DNA from: an uncultured beta proteobacterium
Lineage (GTDB): Bacteria; Pseudomonadota; Gammaproteobacteria; Burkholderiales; SG8-41
Length of the DNA stretch: 64,000 bases
Reading direction: 5' to 3'
Assembly (NCBI GenBank): GCA_903885665.1
Contig: CAISJL010000126.1
Location: 1-64,000, forward strand
Shown: in pieces, positions 10,993 through 20,820 of the stretch
Numbering within the stretch: the first letter of the stretch is position 1
How the letters are laid out: the number at the start of each line of letters is the position of its first letter
Notes under the pieces: model-generated
The model's input: only the letters and a program-made list of their open reading frames with translations
Databases searched by the model: none
Told to the model about the DNA's origin: nothing
Position numbers and translations under genes: made by a program

Positions 10993-11544
10993 TTATTTTG
11001 CACCAAGCCGCGCTAAAACACTGGGCAAGAATACCTCACTCACCAGTATAGGGGCGCCAGCTAATCCAAAAATCGAGCGACGCGCCCAAATCACCGTTGG
11101 CATGACTGGGGCATATTGACGAGCTGCACCCGACCATAAGGGATGGTTGGTTCGCAATGCTTTATAACGCAGGCTGTGTCGGGTAATTTTAGGGTCGGCA
11201 AACAAGGCCGCGCCCAAGGGCCGGTGTCCCAAATTCACCAGTCCCCGCCATGCGCCACGCTGATGGTGAAGCGCTACCACAGTGTGCGCAAAAATCAGTG
11301 CTTGGCCTTGACTACTTAGCACCACTTCACGCACCAATACTGGTGGCTGCGCTGGCCCCCACAAAAAACGCTCATCAGCATGTGGGCGGCGCAGCCCTTG
11401 GTTTAAGACCATCACTGAGATAGGACCAAACACCCGCGTCAGGCGCGCGGTCAAAGAACCGCCATCCATTAACCATGGCTGTAGCGAGCCAGCGGCTAGC
11501 GGGCGGGCGCACCACAATCGATCCACAGGAATTGCGTTAAACAA
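10993..11544 (-). CDS. ubiC: Chorismate--pyruvate lyase UbiC
   Basis: UbiC converts chorismate to 4-hydroxybenzoate and pyruvate, the first committed step of ubiquinone synthesis. The 183-residue protein shows the family pattern: W-L-x-D-x-G-S-L-T-x-R-L near residue 25, a VLVREVVLSSQGQALIFAHTV strand, then LGHRPLGAALFADP and a C-terminal ILVSEVFLP segment. Sequence conservation in this family is low, but the order ubiC-ubiA-ubiD supports the call. Confidence 0.93.
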   Translation of the reverse strand: MFNAIPVDRLWCARPLAAGSLQPWLMDGGSLTARLTRVFGPISVMVLNQGLRRPHADERFLWGPAQPPVLVREVVLSSQGQALIFAHTVVALHHQRGAWRGLVNLGHRPLGAALFADPKITRHSLRYKALRTNHPLWSGAARQYAPVMPTVIWARRSIFGLAGAPILVSEVFLPSVLARLGAK

Positions 11545-11729
11545 TCAGTACCCTCTGTAAAAATGGGATCACTTTCTGAGCTCAATTATCGCATTGTGCC
11601 GGGCTGGCGTGGCACTGATCTATCGCCTAGGGTTTGATTCTCCAAGCCATACATTTCAAGCCTATTAAACTTTCTAAGCGTTATAAGCCCTTATAAACCT
11701 TACAAACTTTTTAAACTTTTTTAAACTTT

Positions 11730-13814
11730 TTATACCTTCAAATAATCATGACGGGTACCCAACCAACGCGCTAAATGGGCTTGGGCGGCCGATGGTTCCT
11801 CGCGCAACAAGGGCTCAGCCACGGCGCGCGCGGCATCGAGCAAATCTAAATCGAGTGCCAAGTCCGCAAAGCGCAGCATCGGCAAGCCACTTTGGCGCGC
11901 GCCCAACAGCTCACCTGGGCCGCGTATCTGCAAGTCTTGACGGGCGATCTCAAAGCCGTCGGTATTCTCGTAAATGACCTTTAAGCGGGCGCGCGCCAAT
12001 GGCGATAACGGCTGTTGATAGAGCAAAATACAGGTGCTCTCAGCCGCTCCTCGGCCGACGCGACCGCGTAACTGATGCAATTGCGATAAGCCCATTCGCT
12101 CCGCATGCTCGATCACCATTAACGAGGCGTTCGGCACATCCACACCCACCTCAATGACGGTGGTCGCCACCAGTAACTGTAATTCACCACTAGAAAATGC
12201 TGCCATCACTTGCTGCTTCTCTGCGCCTTTGAGGCGGCCATGCACCAAGCCTACCCGCAGCTCAGGAAATGTGTCTTGCAGATAGGCATAGGTATCTAAC
12301 GCGGTTTGTAACTGCAGCGTCTCCGACTCCTCAATCAAGGGGCAGACCCAATACGCCTGACAGCCTTGCATGCAGGCATCACGCACGCGACCAATCACCT
12401 CATCGCGACGCTCCTCCGCCACTAACTTGGTGACTATTGGTGTGCGTCCTGGGGGTAGTTCGTCAATCACCGATACGTCCAAGTCGGCGTAATAACTCAT
12501 AGCGAGGGTGCGCGGTATTGGTGTGGCACTCATCATCAACTGATGCGGCTGGCGCGCCGCTTTGCCCTGACCACTCTTCAAACGCAGGGCTAAACGTTGG
12601 TGCACGCCAAAACGGTGCTGCTCATCAATCACCGCCAAACCCAAGCTCTGAAAAACCACATCGTCTTGGAATAAAGCATGTGTGCCCACTGCAACGGCCG
12701 CCTGACCTTGAGCGATACGATCAATATACTGATTTTTAAGACTTTTTTTAAGGCTCCCTGAAAACCACGCGACTTCGATGCCCAGTGGGGCGAGCCACGC
12801 CGAGAACTTACGATAATGCTGCTCAGCTAAAATCTCGGTTGGTGCCATTACAGCTACTTGGTAGCCGTTCTCCACACATTGCAAAGCCGCTAAGGCGGCA
12901 ACAATGGTTTTACCGCTACCCACATCCCCTTGCAACAAACGCTGCATTGGATGCGTCTGGGTTAAGTCCTCGCGAATCCGCGCCAATACGGTATTTTGTG
13001 CTGCGGTCAGCTGAAACGGTAACGCCCGCATCAAGGCATCCACTAAATGACCCCGCACCCGCAACGCAGGTGCTGTGGCTTCTCGCCGCCGTTGATAATG
13101 CACCCGCATCGACAACTGTTGGGCCAGTAATTCATCAAACTTCATCCGCCGCCAAGCCGGGTGCGTGCGGCCTTGCAAAGTCTCCACCGCCACATTGGGC
13201 GGCGGGTGATGTAGGAGTCGGACAGCCTCGGCAAACGTGGGCAAACCCAAAGCGGTATAGACCGCTGGTGGCAATTGTTCAGATAAAGGTTCTGCCACCA
13301 AGGCACGCGCAATCGCTTGCCGCAAGCGATCCTGCCCCAAGCCTGCCGTAGTGGGATACACAGGGGTAAGCGCCTGCGCCACGGGCATACCTTCTGTTAA
13401 GGCTCGACACCGCGGATGCACCATCTCTAGACCTAAATGACCACTGCGCACCATGCCATAAACACGCACACGCTGGTCTACGGCGAGCATCTTCACGATG
13501 TTTGGGTAGAAGTTTAAAAACCGTAGCGTCAACTCGCCGCTATCATCACGAAGTCGACACACCAACTGGCGCCGCGGTCGGTATTGAATATTAGCATCCA
13601 CAACCGTGCCTTGAAATAACAACTCTTCACCGGGGATTGCCTCAGCGATAGGCCAGACCTGGGTCTCATCGTCATAACGCAGCGGCAGATGCAGCACCAA
13701 ATCGTAGCGACTGTGAATACCGAGTTTGGCCAATAACGCTGCCAACGCAGGAGTCACGCCCCAATCAAGTCGTTGCCGTGATGCCGGCTCAGTCTGTGGG
13801 GTTGCGCGCGCCAT
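11730..13814 (-). CDS. recG: ATP-dependent DNA helicase RecG
   Basis: RecG remodels stalled replication forks and Holliday junctions. The protein has the wedge (OB-fold) domain in the first 200 residues and a helicase core with Walker A LLQGDVGSGKT, motif II DEQH (VIDEQHRFGV), TAT-like MSATPIPRTLA and the C-terminal helicase segment TTVIEVGVDVPNAS...RGRVGR. The TRG-like end is present. A GTG-ATG pair marks the start; I use the ATG at 13814 (694 residues), though the GTG at 13817 is possible. There is no obvious Shine-Dalgarno sequence. Confidence 0.97.
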   Translation of the reverse strand: MARATPQTEPASRQRLDWGVTPALAALLAKLGIHSRYDLVLHLPLRYDDETQVWPIAEAIPGEELLFQGTVVDANIQYRPRRQLVCRLRDDSGELTLRFLNFYPNIVKMLAVDQRVRVYGMVRSGHLGLEMVHPRCRALTEGMPVAQALTPVYPTTAGLGQDRLRQAIARALVAEPLSEQLPPAVYTALGLPTFAEAVRLLHHPPPNVAVETLQGRTHPAWRRMKFDELLAQQLSMRVHYQRRREATAPALRVRGHLVDALMRALPFQLTAAQNTVLARIREDLTQTHPMQRLLQGDVGSGKTIVAALAALQCVENGYQVAVMAPTEILAEQHYRKFSAWLAPLGIEVAWFSGSLKKSLKNQYIDRIAQGQAAVAVGTHALFQDDVVFQSLGLAVIDEQHRFGVHQRLALRLKSGQGKAARQPHQLMMSATPIPRTLAMSYYADLDVSVIDELPPGRTPIVTKLVAEERRDEVIGRVRDACMQGCQAYWVCPLIEESETLQLQTALDTYAYLQDTFPELRVGLVHGRLKGAEKQQVMAAFSSGELQLLVATTVIEVGVDVPNASLMVIEHAERMGLSQLHQLRGRVGRGAAESTCILLYQQPLSPLARARLKVIYENTDGFEIARQDLQIRGPGELLGARQSGLPMLRFADLALDLDLLDAARAVAEPLLREEPSAAQAHLARWLGTRHDYLKV

Positions 13815-13853
13815 CACTCAATACATCATCGTAACCACACTGAGCAATTCGCC

Positions 13854-14240
13854 TCACTGCAATACCATCACCGCATCAATCTCGACCAATGCACCGCGGG
13901 GTAAGCTGGCGACACCAACCGCAGCGCGAGCCGGATAAGGCTCTTGAAAATATTGCGCCATAATCGTATTGACCAAAGCAAAGTGCTGTAGGTCAGTCAG
14001 ATATACATTTACTTTGGCGCAATCATTGAGCGTGCCACCGGCCGCTACTGCTACCGCTTGCAAGTTTTTTAATACTCGATGAATCTGCGCTTCAATACCT
14101 TCAACAATCTGCATGGTTTCTGGGTCTAGGCCAATCTGACCTGCCATGTAGACAGTTTGTCCACAACAAACCGCTTGCGAATAAGTACCAATGGCTTGGG
14201 GTGCATCATGAGTATGAATCACACGTCGATGGTTAGGCAT
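13854..14240 (-). CDS. RidA-family enamine/imine deaminase
   Basis: RidA proteins hydrolyse reactive enamine/imine intermediates released by PLP enzymes. The 128-residue length is standard. Seen are the N-terminal [12 protein letters not shown], the GQIGLDPET turn, and the C-terminal [22 protein letters not shown] containing the conserved catalytic Arg in the P-A-R segment. It sits between recG and an acyl-CoA dehydrogenase pair on the same strand. Those neighbours do not point to a special role. Confidence 0.93.
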   Translation of the reverse strand: MPNHRRVIHTHDAPQAIGTYSQAVCCGQTVYMAGQIGLDPETMQIVEGIEAQIHRVLKNLQAVAVAAGGTLNDCAKVNVYLTDLQHFALVNTIMAQYFQEPYPARAAVGVASLPRGALVEIDAVMVLQ

Positions 14241-14260
14241 AGTAGTAGTCTGAGTCCTGT

Positions 14261-15412
14261 TTAACTGGGTAATTGCAGCACATACTTAGCGAGAATATTG
14301 CGCTGTATTTCGTTGGAGCCGCCGTAAATCGTGCCGGGACGAGAGTTGTAAAAAGGCGCGAGGACATCAATTGCTGTGCCGTCAAAATCGACATCGCCAG
14401 TCATCACGCCATACTCACCTGCGGCCTCTAACACTAATTCCGATAAGCGCTGATAGGTATCCATAGACCAGACCTTTAACATCGACACATCAGGGCCTAG
14501 ACTCTCACCACGCCGCACCTGGTCAACAAAGCGACGATACAAAGAATTGTGATCGGCTAAATCTAATTTTAATTGGGTCAGACGTTCGACAAACGCAGGG
14601 TCTGCCATAAGACCACGGGCAGTGGCTAAGGCTTCGAGTTTCTCCATCGCCTGCAGGGGACGTCGCGGGCTACCAATGTTGAGTCGCTCAAATCCCAACA
14701 ATCCTTTTGCGATAGTCCAGCCTTGATTTAATTCGCCGACCAAATTTGATTGGGGTGTGCGCACATTATCAAAGAACACCTGACAGAACTCTTCATGCCC
14801 AGCAATATTACGAATCGTGCGCAAGGTAATGCCCGGGGTTTTCATATCAACCAACAGAAAACTAATCCCCTCTTGGCGCTTGCGTGCTTGTTTATCGGTA
14901 CGCGCTAACACATAAATATGCGTTGCATCATGTGCCATCGAGGTCCAAATCTTACTACCATTGATCACAAAGTCATCGCCATCAAGAACGGCCTCGGTGT
15001 GCAAGCTCGCTAAATCAGAGCCTGCATTCGGCTCTGAATATCCCTGACACCACACCGCTTCACCCGCAATAATTTTTGGTAAATATTCAGCACGTTGCGC
15101 AGCATTACCAAAATGAATCAAAGTGGGGCCCACCATGGTTAAGCCTTGGTCTGGCATACGTCCGACACCGGCGTGTTCGATTTCTTCATAAAAAATTAAT
15201 AGCTTAGTTGGCGACAAACCCATGCCACCATGCTCTATCGGCCAATTCGGTGCAATCCAACCTTTGCGAGATAATTTTTGATACCAATCACGACACTCGG
15301 CCCAGCGCATACGACGCGCTAAAAATTTATATTCTGCTGGGAACTCACGCTCAAAATATTCACGTGCTTGAGCGCGAAACGCTTCATCACTTAATGCATT
15401 CCAATCGCTCAT
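14261..15412 (-). CDS. Acyl-CoA dehydrogenase (larger member of a pair)
   Basis: This FAD-dependent acyl-CoA dehydrogenase has 383 residues. The N-terminal helical domain is followed by the middle beta domain ([14 protein letters not shown] and [23 protein letters not shown]) and the C-terminal FAD-contact segment ending [19 protein letters not shown]. The position of the usual catalytic Glu (EGT) reads GGS, so the base must come from elsewhere or from the partner. It overlaps the upstream acyl-CoA dehydrogenase gene by 4 bases. Such adjacent pairs form alpha2-beta2 enzymes in steroid side-chain degradation; a similar heteromer is inferred here. Confidence 0.9.
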   Translation of the reverse strand: MSDWNALSDEAFRAQAREYFEREFPAEYKFLARRMRWAECRDWYQKLSRKGWIAPNWPIEHGGMGLSPTKLLIFYEEIEHAGVGRMPDQGLTMVGPTLIHFGNAAQRAEYLPKIIAGEAVWCQGYSEPNAGSDLASLHTEAVLDGDDFVINGSKIWTSMAHDATHIYVLARTDKQARKRQEGISFLLVDMKTPGITLRTIRNIAGHEEFCQVFFDNVRTPQSNLVGELNQGWTIAKGLLGFERLNIGSPRRPLQAMEKLEALATARGLMADPAFVERLTQLKLDLADHNSLYRRFVDQVRRGESLGPDVSMLKVWSMDTYQRLSELVLEAAGEYGVMTGDVDFDGTAIDVLAPFYNSRPGTIYGGSNEIQRNILAKYVLQLPS

Positions 15413-16554
15413 GCTGCCTCCTGATGGCCAACGGCCGCTAGTCGAGCATAACGTTGACGGTGAGCGCGACTATTACCTAAATACGCCGCCAAAGTCATTG
15501 CACGCTTCACATATAAACCCACATCACAATCTTCGGTAAAACCAATTGCGCCATGGAACTGAATTGCCGCGCGCGTAATCATCAGCGCAGCATCGGCGCA
15601 ACGCGCTTTAGCGCGACTTGCCGCCATAGCGCGCGATTCAACCGACATCGGGGTGTGACTCATTTCTTGAATCACTTCTGCCAATACTGCAGCTGCTAGC
15701 TCTTGTTGAATTAGCAAATCAACAGCACGGTGCTGTAACACCTGAAAGCTACCAATTGCTTTTCCAAACTGAATACGGGTCTTCATATATTCGAGACTCA
15801 TCTCTTGGGTTTTCTTGAGCACGCCCAATAACTCAGCCGCAGTAATTACTTGTGCATAATCCAAAGCACGATCTAGTAACTCCCGTACACGCGCGCCGCG
15901 GGCGAGTATGTGCGCCTCACTCACCAGTGCATGATCAAGCCGCACTTCTCCAGCGGTTCTACCATCGGCTAGCGGTATTAAGCGTACATGACAACCCTGG
16001 GTCTCACCCGGCACCCAACACAATAGCGGTTCTTGCTCGTGATGTGCAGTGACTAAAAATCCACTCGCCCCCGCAGCGCCCACTACAAACGACTTAACAC
16101 CATCGAGTTGTATACCGCCAGTTTGTGGAGTCGCCACGGTTGCCACCAACTGGGCGCTAAAATCATCAGCCTGCTCTTGCGCAGCCAACACTGGAGTAGC
16201 AAGCCCTGCAACCAAATCATTCAATATAGCCATGGGCAATGTCGCCCCAGCCAAAGGGGTCAGTATCGCGGCGGCGAGGACAGCAACTGGGGTATAGGGC
16301 TCTGGTGTTAGCGCGCGGCCCAGACCCTCTGCCACAATCGCGACCTCAGCCAAACCCAGACCCAAGCCACCACAACTCTCGGGCGCTAAAATACCTAACC
16401 ATCCTAAATCTGCTAGCTCTTGCCACTGCTTGGGATCAAACTCTAATTGGGTTTGTGCGAGTGCGCGCACACGGGGTAGATCTGCACCATGTTGCACGTA
16501 TGCGCTCACACTCTGCGCTAACAGTTCGGCATGGCTGTTGTCTGGTTGGTTCAA
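15409..16554 (-). CDS. Acyl-CoA dehydrogenase (divergent partner)
   Basis: This 381-residue acyl-CoA dehydrogenase-fold protein is diverged from its neighbour. It has LGWLGILAPESCGGLGLGLAEVAIVAEGLG in the N-terminal domain, TRIQFGKAIGSFQVLQHRAVDL in the FAD-binding helices, and IQFHGAIGFTEDCDVGLYVKRA near the end. The C terminus lacks the EGT-type catalytic region. The middle domain is short of the usual TEP motif, so it may be a structural or non-catalytic subunit paired with the 14261-15412 gene. The start is a TTG preceded by AGGAGAGG, with no better ATG in frame. Confidence 0.85.
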   Translation of the reverse strand: MNQPDNSHAELLAQSVSAYVQHGADLPRVRALAQTQLEFDPKQWQELADLGWLGILAPESCGGLGLGLAEVAIVAEGLGRALTPEPYTPVAVLAAAILTPLAGATLPMAILNDLVAGLATPVLAAQEQADDFSAQLVATVATPQTGGIQLDGVKSFVVGAAGASGFLVTAHHEQEPLLCWVPGETQGCHVRLIPLADGRTAGEVRLDHALVSEAHILARGARVRELLDRALDYAQVITAAELLGVLKKTQEMSLEYMKTRIQFGKAIGSFQVLQHRAVDLLIQQELAAAVLAEVIQEMSHTPMSVESRAMAASRAKARCADAALMITRAAIQFHGAIGFTEDCDVGLYVKRAMTLAAYLGNSRAHRQRYARLAAVGHQEAA

Positions 16555-16825
16555 TGACCTCTCCTCATTTTGGCGATCGATTGTATGGTAATGCTTCGAA
16601 TTCTAGCGCAAAGCCTCGCCACCTCGATAGATTTAGGCGGGTTTTTTATGTCACTGCAGCGACGGTATAAACAGCACCGCAATGTGTGCTACCGATAAGC
16701 ACATGATGCACATCATACACATGACGCGCTCACATTTATTTGAATAACAACTGCTGATCCGTACACTAGACGTTTGGTTGCTCGGTCAGCGAGTTCGGCG
16801 ACTACATCCAGTGCAGCAGGTGCAG

Positions 16826-17545
16826 TTAGCCATTCATATTGAATTGAGCTCTGAGCTTTTTCACGGTGGTGGAGAGTATTTGGCTTACCCGTGATTCGCT
16901 AACACCTAACACTGCACCGATTTCCTTGAGATTCATCTCTTCAACATAATAGAGGGAAATCACTAACTTATGACGATCATCGAGCTGATCCATCGCGAGT
17001 GCCAGCTGATCCACATCTTGCGCATGCTCAAGAATTGCCTCGGGTTGCAGACTTCGATCGCCCGCAATATTCATCACTTCGTCGCCAAGCTGCTCCATTG
17101 AAGTCGCTGCATTAGATGCGGCATCGCGATTCTTGTGGAACTCCTCGGTTGACTGTCCTAAATAAATAGCAATTTCTGATTGGGTTGGTGCTCGCCCCAA
17201 TTCTCCCGACAATGCACGCACTGCCTCGGCTTCGGTACGTTTAAAAGCTACGGACGAGCGAGACAAGACTGATTGGCGCCGCACCTCATCTAAAATTGCG
17301 CCGCGCACACGACTCAATGCAAAGTTTTCAAAGGCAATACCTTTAGAGGGGTCATAGCCACGTGAGGCTTCTATCAAACCGACAATCCCGACCTGTACCA
17401 ACTCTTCTAATTCCATATATGGCGGAATACGCGCCTTCAGATGAATCGCCACTCGTTTAACCATAGCCATATGAGCCAAGACCAACTCTTCTTGGCGGTT
17501 CCCAACTTGCTCGTATAGCGAGAGTGATGAGTCCAAATGAGTCAC
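16826..17545 (-). CDS. fliA: Flagellar sigma factor FliA (sigma-28)
   Basis: FliA directs transcription of late flagellar and chemotaxis genes. The 239 residues show sigma region 2 (LVQVGIVGLIEASRGYDPSKGIAFENFALSRVRGAILDEVRRQ), region 3 (GRAPTQSEIAIYLG) and region 4 with the helix-turn-helix MNLKEIGAVLGVSESRVSQI. The start overlaps the flhG stop by 4 bases. A divergent flgM behind a sigma-28 promoter lies on the other side of flhG. No structural flagellar genes are in the window, so this is a regulatory island; the rest must be elsewhere or absent. Confidence 0.96.
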   Translation of the reverse strand: MTHLDSSLSLYEQVGNRQEELVLAHMAMVKRVAIHLKARIPPYMELEELVQVGIVGLIEASRGYDPSKGIAFENFALSRVRGAILDEVRRQSVLSRSSVAFKRTEAEAVRALSGELGRAPTQSEIAIYLGQSTEEFHKNRDAASNAATSMEQLGDEVMNIAGDRSLQPEAILEHAQDVDQLALAMDQLDDRHKLVISLYYVEEMNLKEIGAVLGVSESRVSQILSTTVKKLRAQFNMNG

Positions 17546-18363
17546 TTATGTAGAGTGGCTTGCAGCATGCGTTCCATAAAAAACTGAACCCGACCGGTCG
17601 GTTGTTCGATTTTGGGTAGGTCGATGATTAACTCTGCTAGTCGGCGAAAATCGCCAGCCCCGGTCGATGTCGGGGAATACTCAAGTATCGATTGATATTT
17701 ACGTGCGGCCTCTAAAAAAGCATCATGGGTACGAATGCCCGTTAAATATTGAATCGGTTGCTTCAAGAATCGACTACATACTTCGTTCATGCGTCGAAAC
17801 AAATGCTCGCCTTCGGGTAAGTTTGCCACCAAATTCGCGACCATGTAGATTTCATCGAGATGATCTTCGGTCATCATCACTTTAATTAAACCGTAGGCAT
17901 CAGCAATCGCTGCCGGTTGATCACACAACACCACTATCCGTCGCTGGCACGCCGCTAAAAACGATAACACCGGCGGTGATAAGCCCGCTGCAACATCCAC
18001 CACTAAATAATCTACACGGTCTTGGATCTCACCAAAGGCATTAATAATGGCCGCAATTCGAGTCGCATCTAAGGCCGCCATTTGTCGCACGCCTGATGCA
18101 CCAGGCACCAGTCGCACACCACTACGGGTTTTGACAATGACTTCATTGAGCGTCTTCTCGCCGCGGAGCACATGGCTTAAGTTATAGGGGGACTGCACAC
18201 CCAAAGCAATTTGTACATTCGCCAAACCCAAATCCGCATCTAACAACATGACTTCATGGCCACGCTCGGCCAAGGCCACTGCTAAATTAACAGATACCGT
18301 GGTTTTGCCAACGCCACCTTTACCACTGGCCACCCCGATCACTTGGGGAAAATGATTAAGCAT
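17542..18363 (-). CDS. flhG: MinD-like ATPase FlhG (flagellar number regulator)
   Basis: FlhG is a MinD/ParA-type ATPase that limits flagellar number and placement, acting with FlhF. The 273 residues show the deviant Walker A GKGGVGKTTVSVNLA (residues 14-28), the switch-like LLDADLGLANVQIALG, and VVDVAAGLSPPVL in the Walker B region, where the more common D-T reads D-V. The location directly upstream of fliA matches the conserved flhF-flhG-fliA order; flhF is not next to it here, because the upstream side is a divergent intergenic region. Confidence 0.9.
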   Translation of the reverse strand: MLNHFPQVIGVASGKGGVGKTTVSVNLAVALAERGHEVMLLDADLGLANVQIALGVQSPYNLSHVLRGEKTLNEVIVKTRSGVRLVPGASGVRQMAALDATRIAAIINAFGEIQDRVDYLVVDVAAGLSPPVLSFLAACQRRIVVLCDQPAAIADAYGLIKVMMTEDHLDEIYMVANLVANLPEGEHLFRRMNEVCSRFLKQPIQYLTGIRTHDAFLEAARKYQSILEYSPTSTGAGDFRRLAELIIDLPKIEQPTGRVQFFMERMLQATLHK

Positions 18364-18708
18364 GGATCGCCTTCAATTGAGCAACAATCATCGCAGTTAT
18401 GAATGAATTTTTAACAGTGGCAACCAAAGCATGAATCCCATAAAAATCAGTTTAATTGATACACATCAAGCATCATCGCTCTTGCCTAAGCAATTCCATT
18501 CTATACAGTAGCGATGGAACGGTTATTTTGTTCAGCATTGTCGCAGATTATTCACTATTTAAACCATTTTTGATATCAAAAATACTGAAATTCGATTAAA
18601 CCTGCAGCATGGCTCATAATTTTGATACTTATTAAAGTATCCGTGACTTCTGCCGAAACTATGAGTGTAGAGCACACAAAGGATACAAAAGATCGTTAGG
18701 AGTCAGCC
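18364..18708. other. Divergent flhG/flgM intergenic region
   Basis: This 345-base stretch holds no gene. Its notable element is a sigma-28 promoter at 18633-18659 reading toward flgM. The rest is AT-rich, with no clear promoter for flhG identified by eye. Confidence 0.6.
18633..18659 (+). promoter_or_regulatory. Sigma-28 (FliA) promoter for flgM
   Basis: TAAAGTAT, an exact 11-base spacer, then GCCGAAAC matches the FliA consensus TAAAGTTT-N11-GCCGATAA at 7 of 8 and 6 of 8 positions. It lies about 50 bases before the flgM start. The gene order predicts feedback: FliA transcribes its own anti-sigma factor. Confidence 0.8.
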
Positions 18709-19014
18709 ATGACAGAGACATACTTAAATTTAGGGCGGGTTAACCCGTCCATCGCCCGCCCAGCCAGCGCTAACAGCGCTCGTGTCAGCAGCGATACTCA
18801 GTCGATGAGCGCCTCCCATAGCGCGAACGTCATGGGCACGCCCGAAGCCGAACTCCATTTGAGCGAAACTGCGCAGTTTGCCCTGCAACATGAATCTTTT
18901 GATGCCCCCAAGGTGAGCCGTTTACGTCAAGCGGTTGAATTGCAGCAGTTTGTGGTCAACACCCGACAAATGGCGGAACGCTTTCGTGATTTAGAGCGCC
19001 AACTCCCAGAGTAA
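18709..19014 (+). CDS. flgM: Anti-sigma-28 factor FlgM
   Basis: This 101-residue protein has a low-complexity Ser/Ala-rich N-terminal half and a C-terminal half fitting FlgM: LHLSETAQFALQ, then APKVSRLRQAVELQQFVVNTRQMAERFRDLE, parallel to the family pattern of K-V-x-x-I-R-x-A-I, a Y/F-x-V-d turn and an I-A-x-x-L helix. FlgM binds and holds FliA until the hook is complete and FlgM is exported. The strong sigma-28 promoter and the AGGAG ribosome-binding site directly upstream, plus fliA across the divergent gap, support the call. By sequence alone it would be a weak match. Confidence 0.8.
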   Translation: MTETYLNLGRVNPSIARPASANSARVSSDTQSMSASHSANVMGTPEAELHLSETAQFALQHESFDAPKVSRLRQAVELQQFVVNTRQMAERFRDLERQLPE

Positions 19015-19138
19015 CCGCCTAAATTTCATTTTTATCAATTAAATCAATAAGTTATTAAAATTAAAGGTTTATTTGTAAATTACCTTAACGTCAACGAAAT
19101 TTACGTTTGCGGCATTATCAAACTCGCTTGATATCCAG

Positions 19139-19993
19139 CTATAACTCGCGCGCCTTGAAGGTGTCGCATTGCCGTACATCGCCGGTATCAATGCCGCGGT
19201 TAAACCATCGAACACGCTGCGCCGAACTACCATGGGTAAATGACTCTGGACTGACGTAACCACGCGCCTGTTTTTGAAGCCTATCATCCCCAATCGCGGC
19301 GGCTGCAGCTAAGCCTTGCTCCAAGTCACCCGTCTCTAATAGATGACGAGAACGGTTAGCGTGGTGCGCCCAAACCCCTGCAAAACAGTCTGCTTGGAGC
19401 TCTAAGCGCACCGACAGCCGATTGGCGCGCGCCTGGTCGGATTGTTGCTGGGCTGCCGCCACTTTGGCACTAACCCCAAGCAGTTGTTGCACATGATGAC
19501 CCACTTCGTGGGCAATGACATAGGCTTGCGCAAATTCACCGGGCGCCTTAAAGCGCCGTTGCAGGTCATCATAAAAACTCAGATCAATATAAACCTTCTG
19601 ATCTGCCGGACAATAAAACGGGCCCATCGCCGACTCCGCCCGTCCACAAGCAGAGCGCACAGCGTGACTAAATAAAACCAATTTCGGTTTTACATACACC
19701 TTGCCGCGACGCTCAAACAGCGCAGTCCACGTATCTTCTGTATCCGCCAAAATCATCGACACAAAGCGTGCTTGCCGATCATTGTGTGGGGGTGGCTGAG
19801 CAGGCGCATGGCTAGAACTGGAAGGCGCACTTGCCGGCTGATTCAAAATAAAGCTCGGGTCTATACCCAAAAACCAAGCACCCACTGCTAACACAATGGT
19901 GCCAATACCAATATTCCGACCCCCAAAGCCGCCGGCAGACTCACCCCGCCGGTCTTCCACCGAATCGCTCTCGCGACCGCTCTCCCAACGCAT
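19139..19993 (-). CDS. Neutral zinc metallopeptidase, YpfJ family
   Basis: This 284-residue protein belongs to the putative neutral zinc metallopeptidase family (YpfJ/KPN_02809). An N-terminal charged segment and a Gly-rich region precede a membrane anchor at about residues 27-44, so the catalytic domain should face the periplasm. The zincin motif H162-E163-x-x-H166 lies in VIAHEVGHHVQQ. The family feature LQADCFAGVWA (third ligand region) and the C-terminal FTHGSSAQRVRWFNRG are also present. The substrate is unknown. No partner is obvious; the next gene upstream is a DUF1993 protein. Confidence 0.9.
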   Translation of the reverse strand: MRWESGRESDSVEDRRGESAGGFGGRNIGIGTIVLAVGAWFLGIDPSFILNQPASAPSSSSHAPAQPPPHNDRQARFVSMILADTEDTWTALFERRGKVYVKPKLVLFSHAVRSACGRAESAMGPFYCPADQKVYIDLSFYDDLQRRFKAPGEFAQAYVIAHEVGHHVQQLLGVSAKVAAAQQQSDQARANRLSVRLELQADCFAGVWAHHANRSRHLLETGDLEQGLAAAAAIGDDRLQKQARGYVSPESFTHGSSAQRVRWFNRGIDTGDVRQCDTFKAREL

Positions 19994-20011
19994 TGCTAGT
20001 GCCTCTACCGT

Positions 20012-20518
20012 TTAAATTTTACCGAGGAAATCACGCTTACCAATCTCAACACCGTTATGGCGCAAAATATTGTAAGTCGTGGTCACATGAAAATAAAAAT
20101 TAGGGATTGCATGGCCTAACAGAAATTGCATCCCTGTGTAATGGGTCACTTTATCACCACGTTTAGTAATCACTTCACGCGCTTCTGTGCCGTCAATTTG
20201 TGCCGCTGTCATAGTCTCTAGAAATGCAATCGTCTTAGCAATGCGCCCTTGTAAATCAGCTAAGGTTTTTTCATCATTAGCAAATTCTGGAATCTCCACC
20301 CCGGCAAGTCGCGCCGCCACCCCCCCAGCAGCATCACAGGCAATTTGCACCTGCGTTTTTAAGGGCAGCATGTCTGGGAACAATCGATCATGCGGCAGCA
20401 CCGCAGCATCAATCTTTTTAGCCTCTGTATGGGTGCGGGCTTTATCCAAAATAAGACTTAAATTATTCAAGACATGAATGAATCGTGGCACACTCACTTG
20501 ATACATTGAAATCGTCAT
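20012..20518 (-). CDS. DUF1993 family protein
   Basis: This is a 168-residue cytoplasmic protein of the DUF1993 family, which is predicted to be all-helical and DinB-like. Typical features are M-x-x-S-x-Y-Q-x-S-V-P-x-F near the start, LPHDRLFPDMLPLKTQVQIACDAA, and the C-terminal HAIPNFYFHVTTTYNILRHNGVEIGKRDFLG. The function is unknown. It lies 18 bases upstream of the metallopeptidase gene on the same strand and may be co-transcribed with it. Confidence 0.9.
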   Translation of the reverse strand: MTISMYQVSVPRFIHVLNNLSLILDKARTHTEAKKIDAAVLPHDRLFPDMLPLKTQVQIACDAAGGVAARLAGVEIPEFANDEKTLADLQGRIAKTIAFLETMTAAQIDGTEAREVITKRGDKVTHYTGMQFLLGHAIPNFYFHVTTTYNILRHNGVEIGKRDFLGKI

Positions 20519-20820
20519 ATAGATCCTTTAAATAATAGGTTAAATGAATACCTTAAATTAATCTGTTAAATTCACTGGTTCACCAGATTGCGCAAGGCCA
20601 AGCATAGCACTGTAGCGTATGAAGTCTGACATTTACCCCTACTCCAAATCAGGACATTAGCCCCAAAACCACATAAAATTTACAGGCGAGGCCGAATTAG
20701 CCTCAGCAAGCGCCTCGGTCTATGCCAAAATACGGCCTCGCAACGCGAGTGCAATCAGCTCTGCAAAAACTAAGATTCGCCCCACTATTTTTTTCCACTT
20801 GTTACGTTAAGGAGATTTAA
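20519..20820. other. Divergent DUF1993/peroxiredoxin intergenic region
   Basis: About 300 bases without a gene. AAGGAG just before 20821 is the ribosome-binding site of the peroxiredoxin gene. GC-rich repeated words (GAGGC, GCCTCG) near 20685-20740 may form a weak hairpin. I see no defined operator. Confidence 0.5.
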
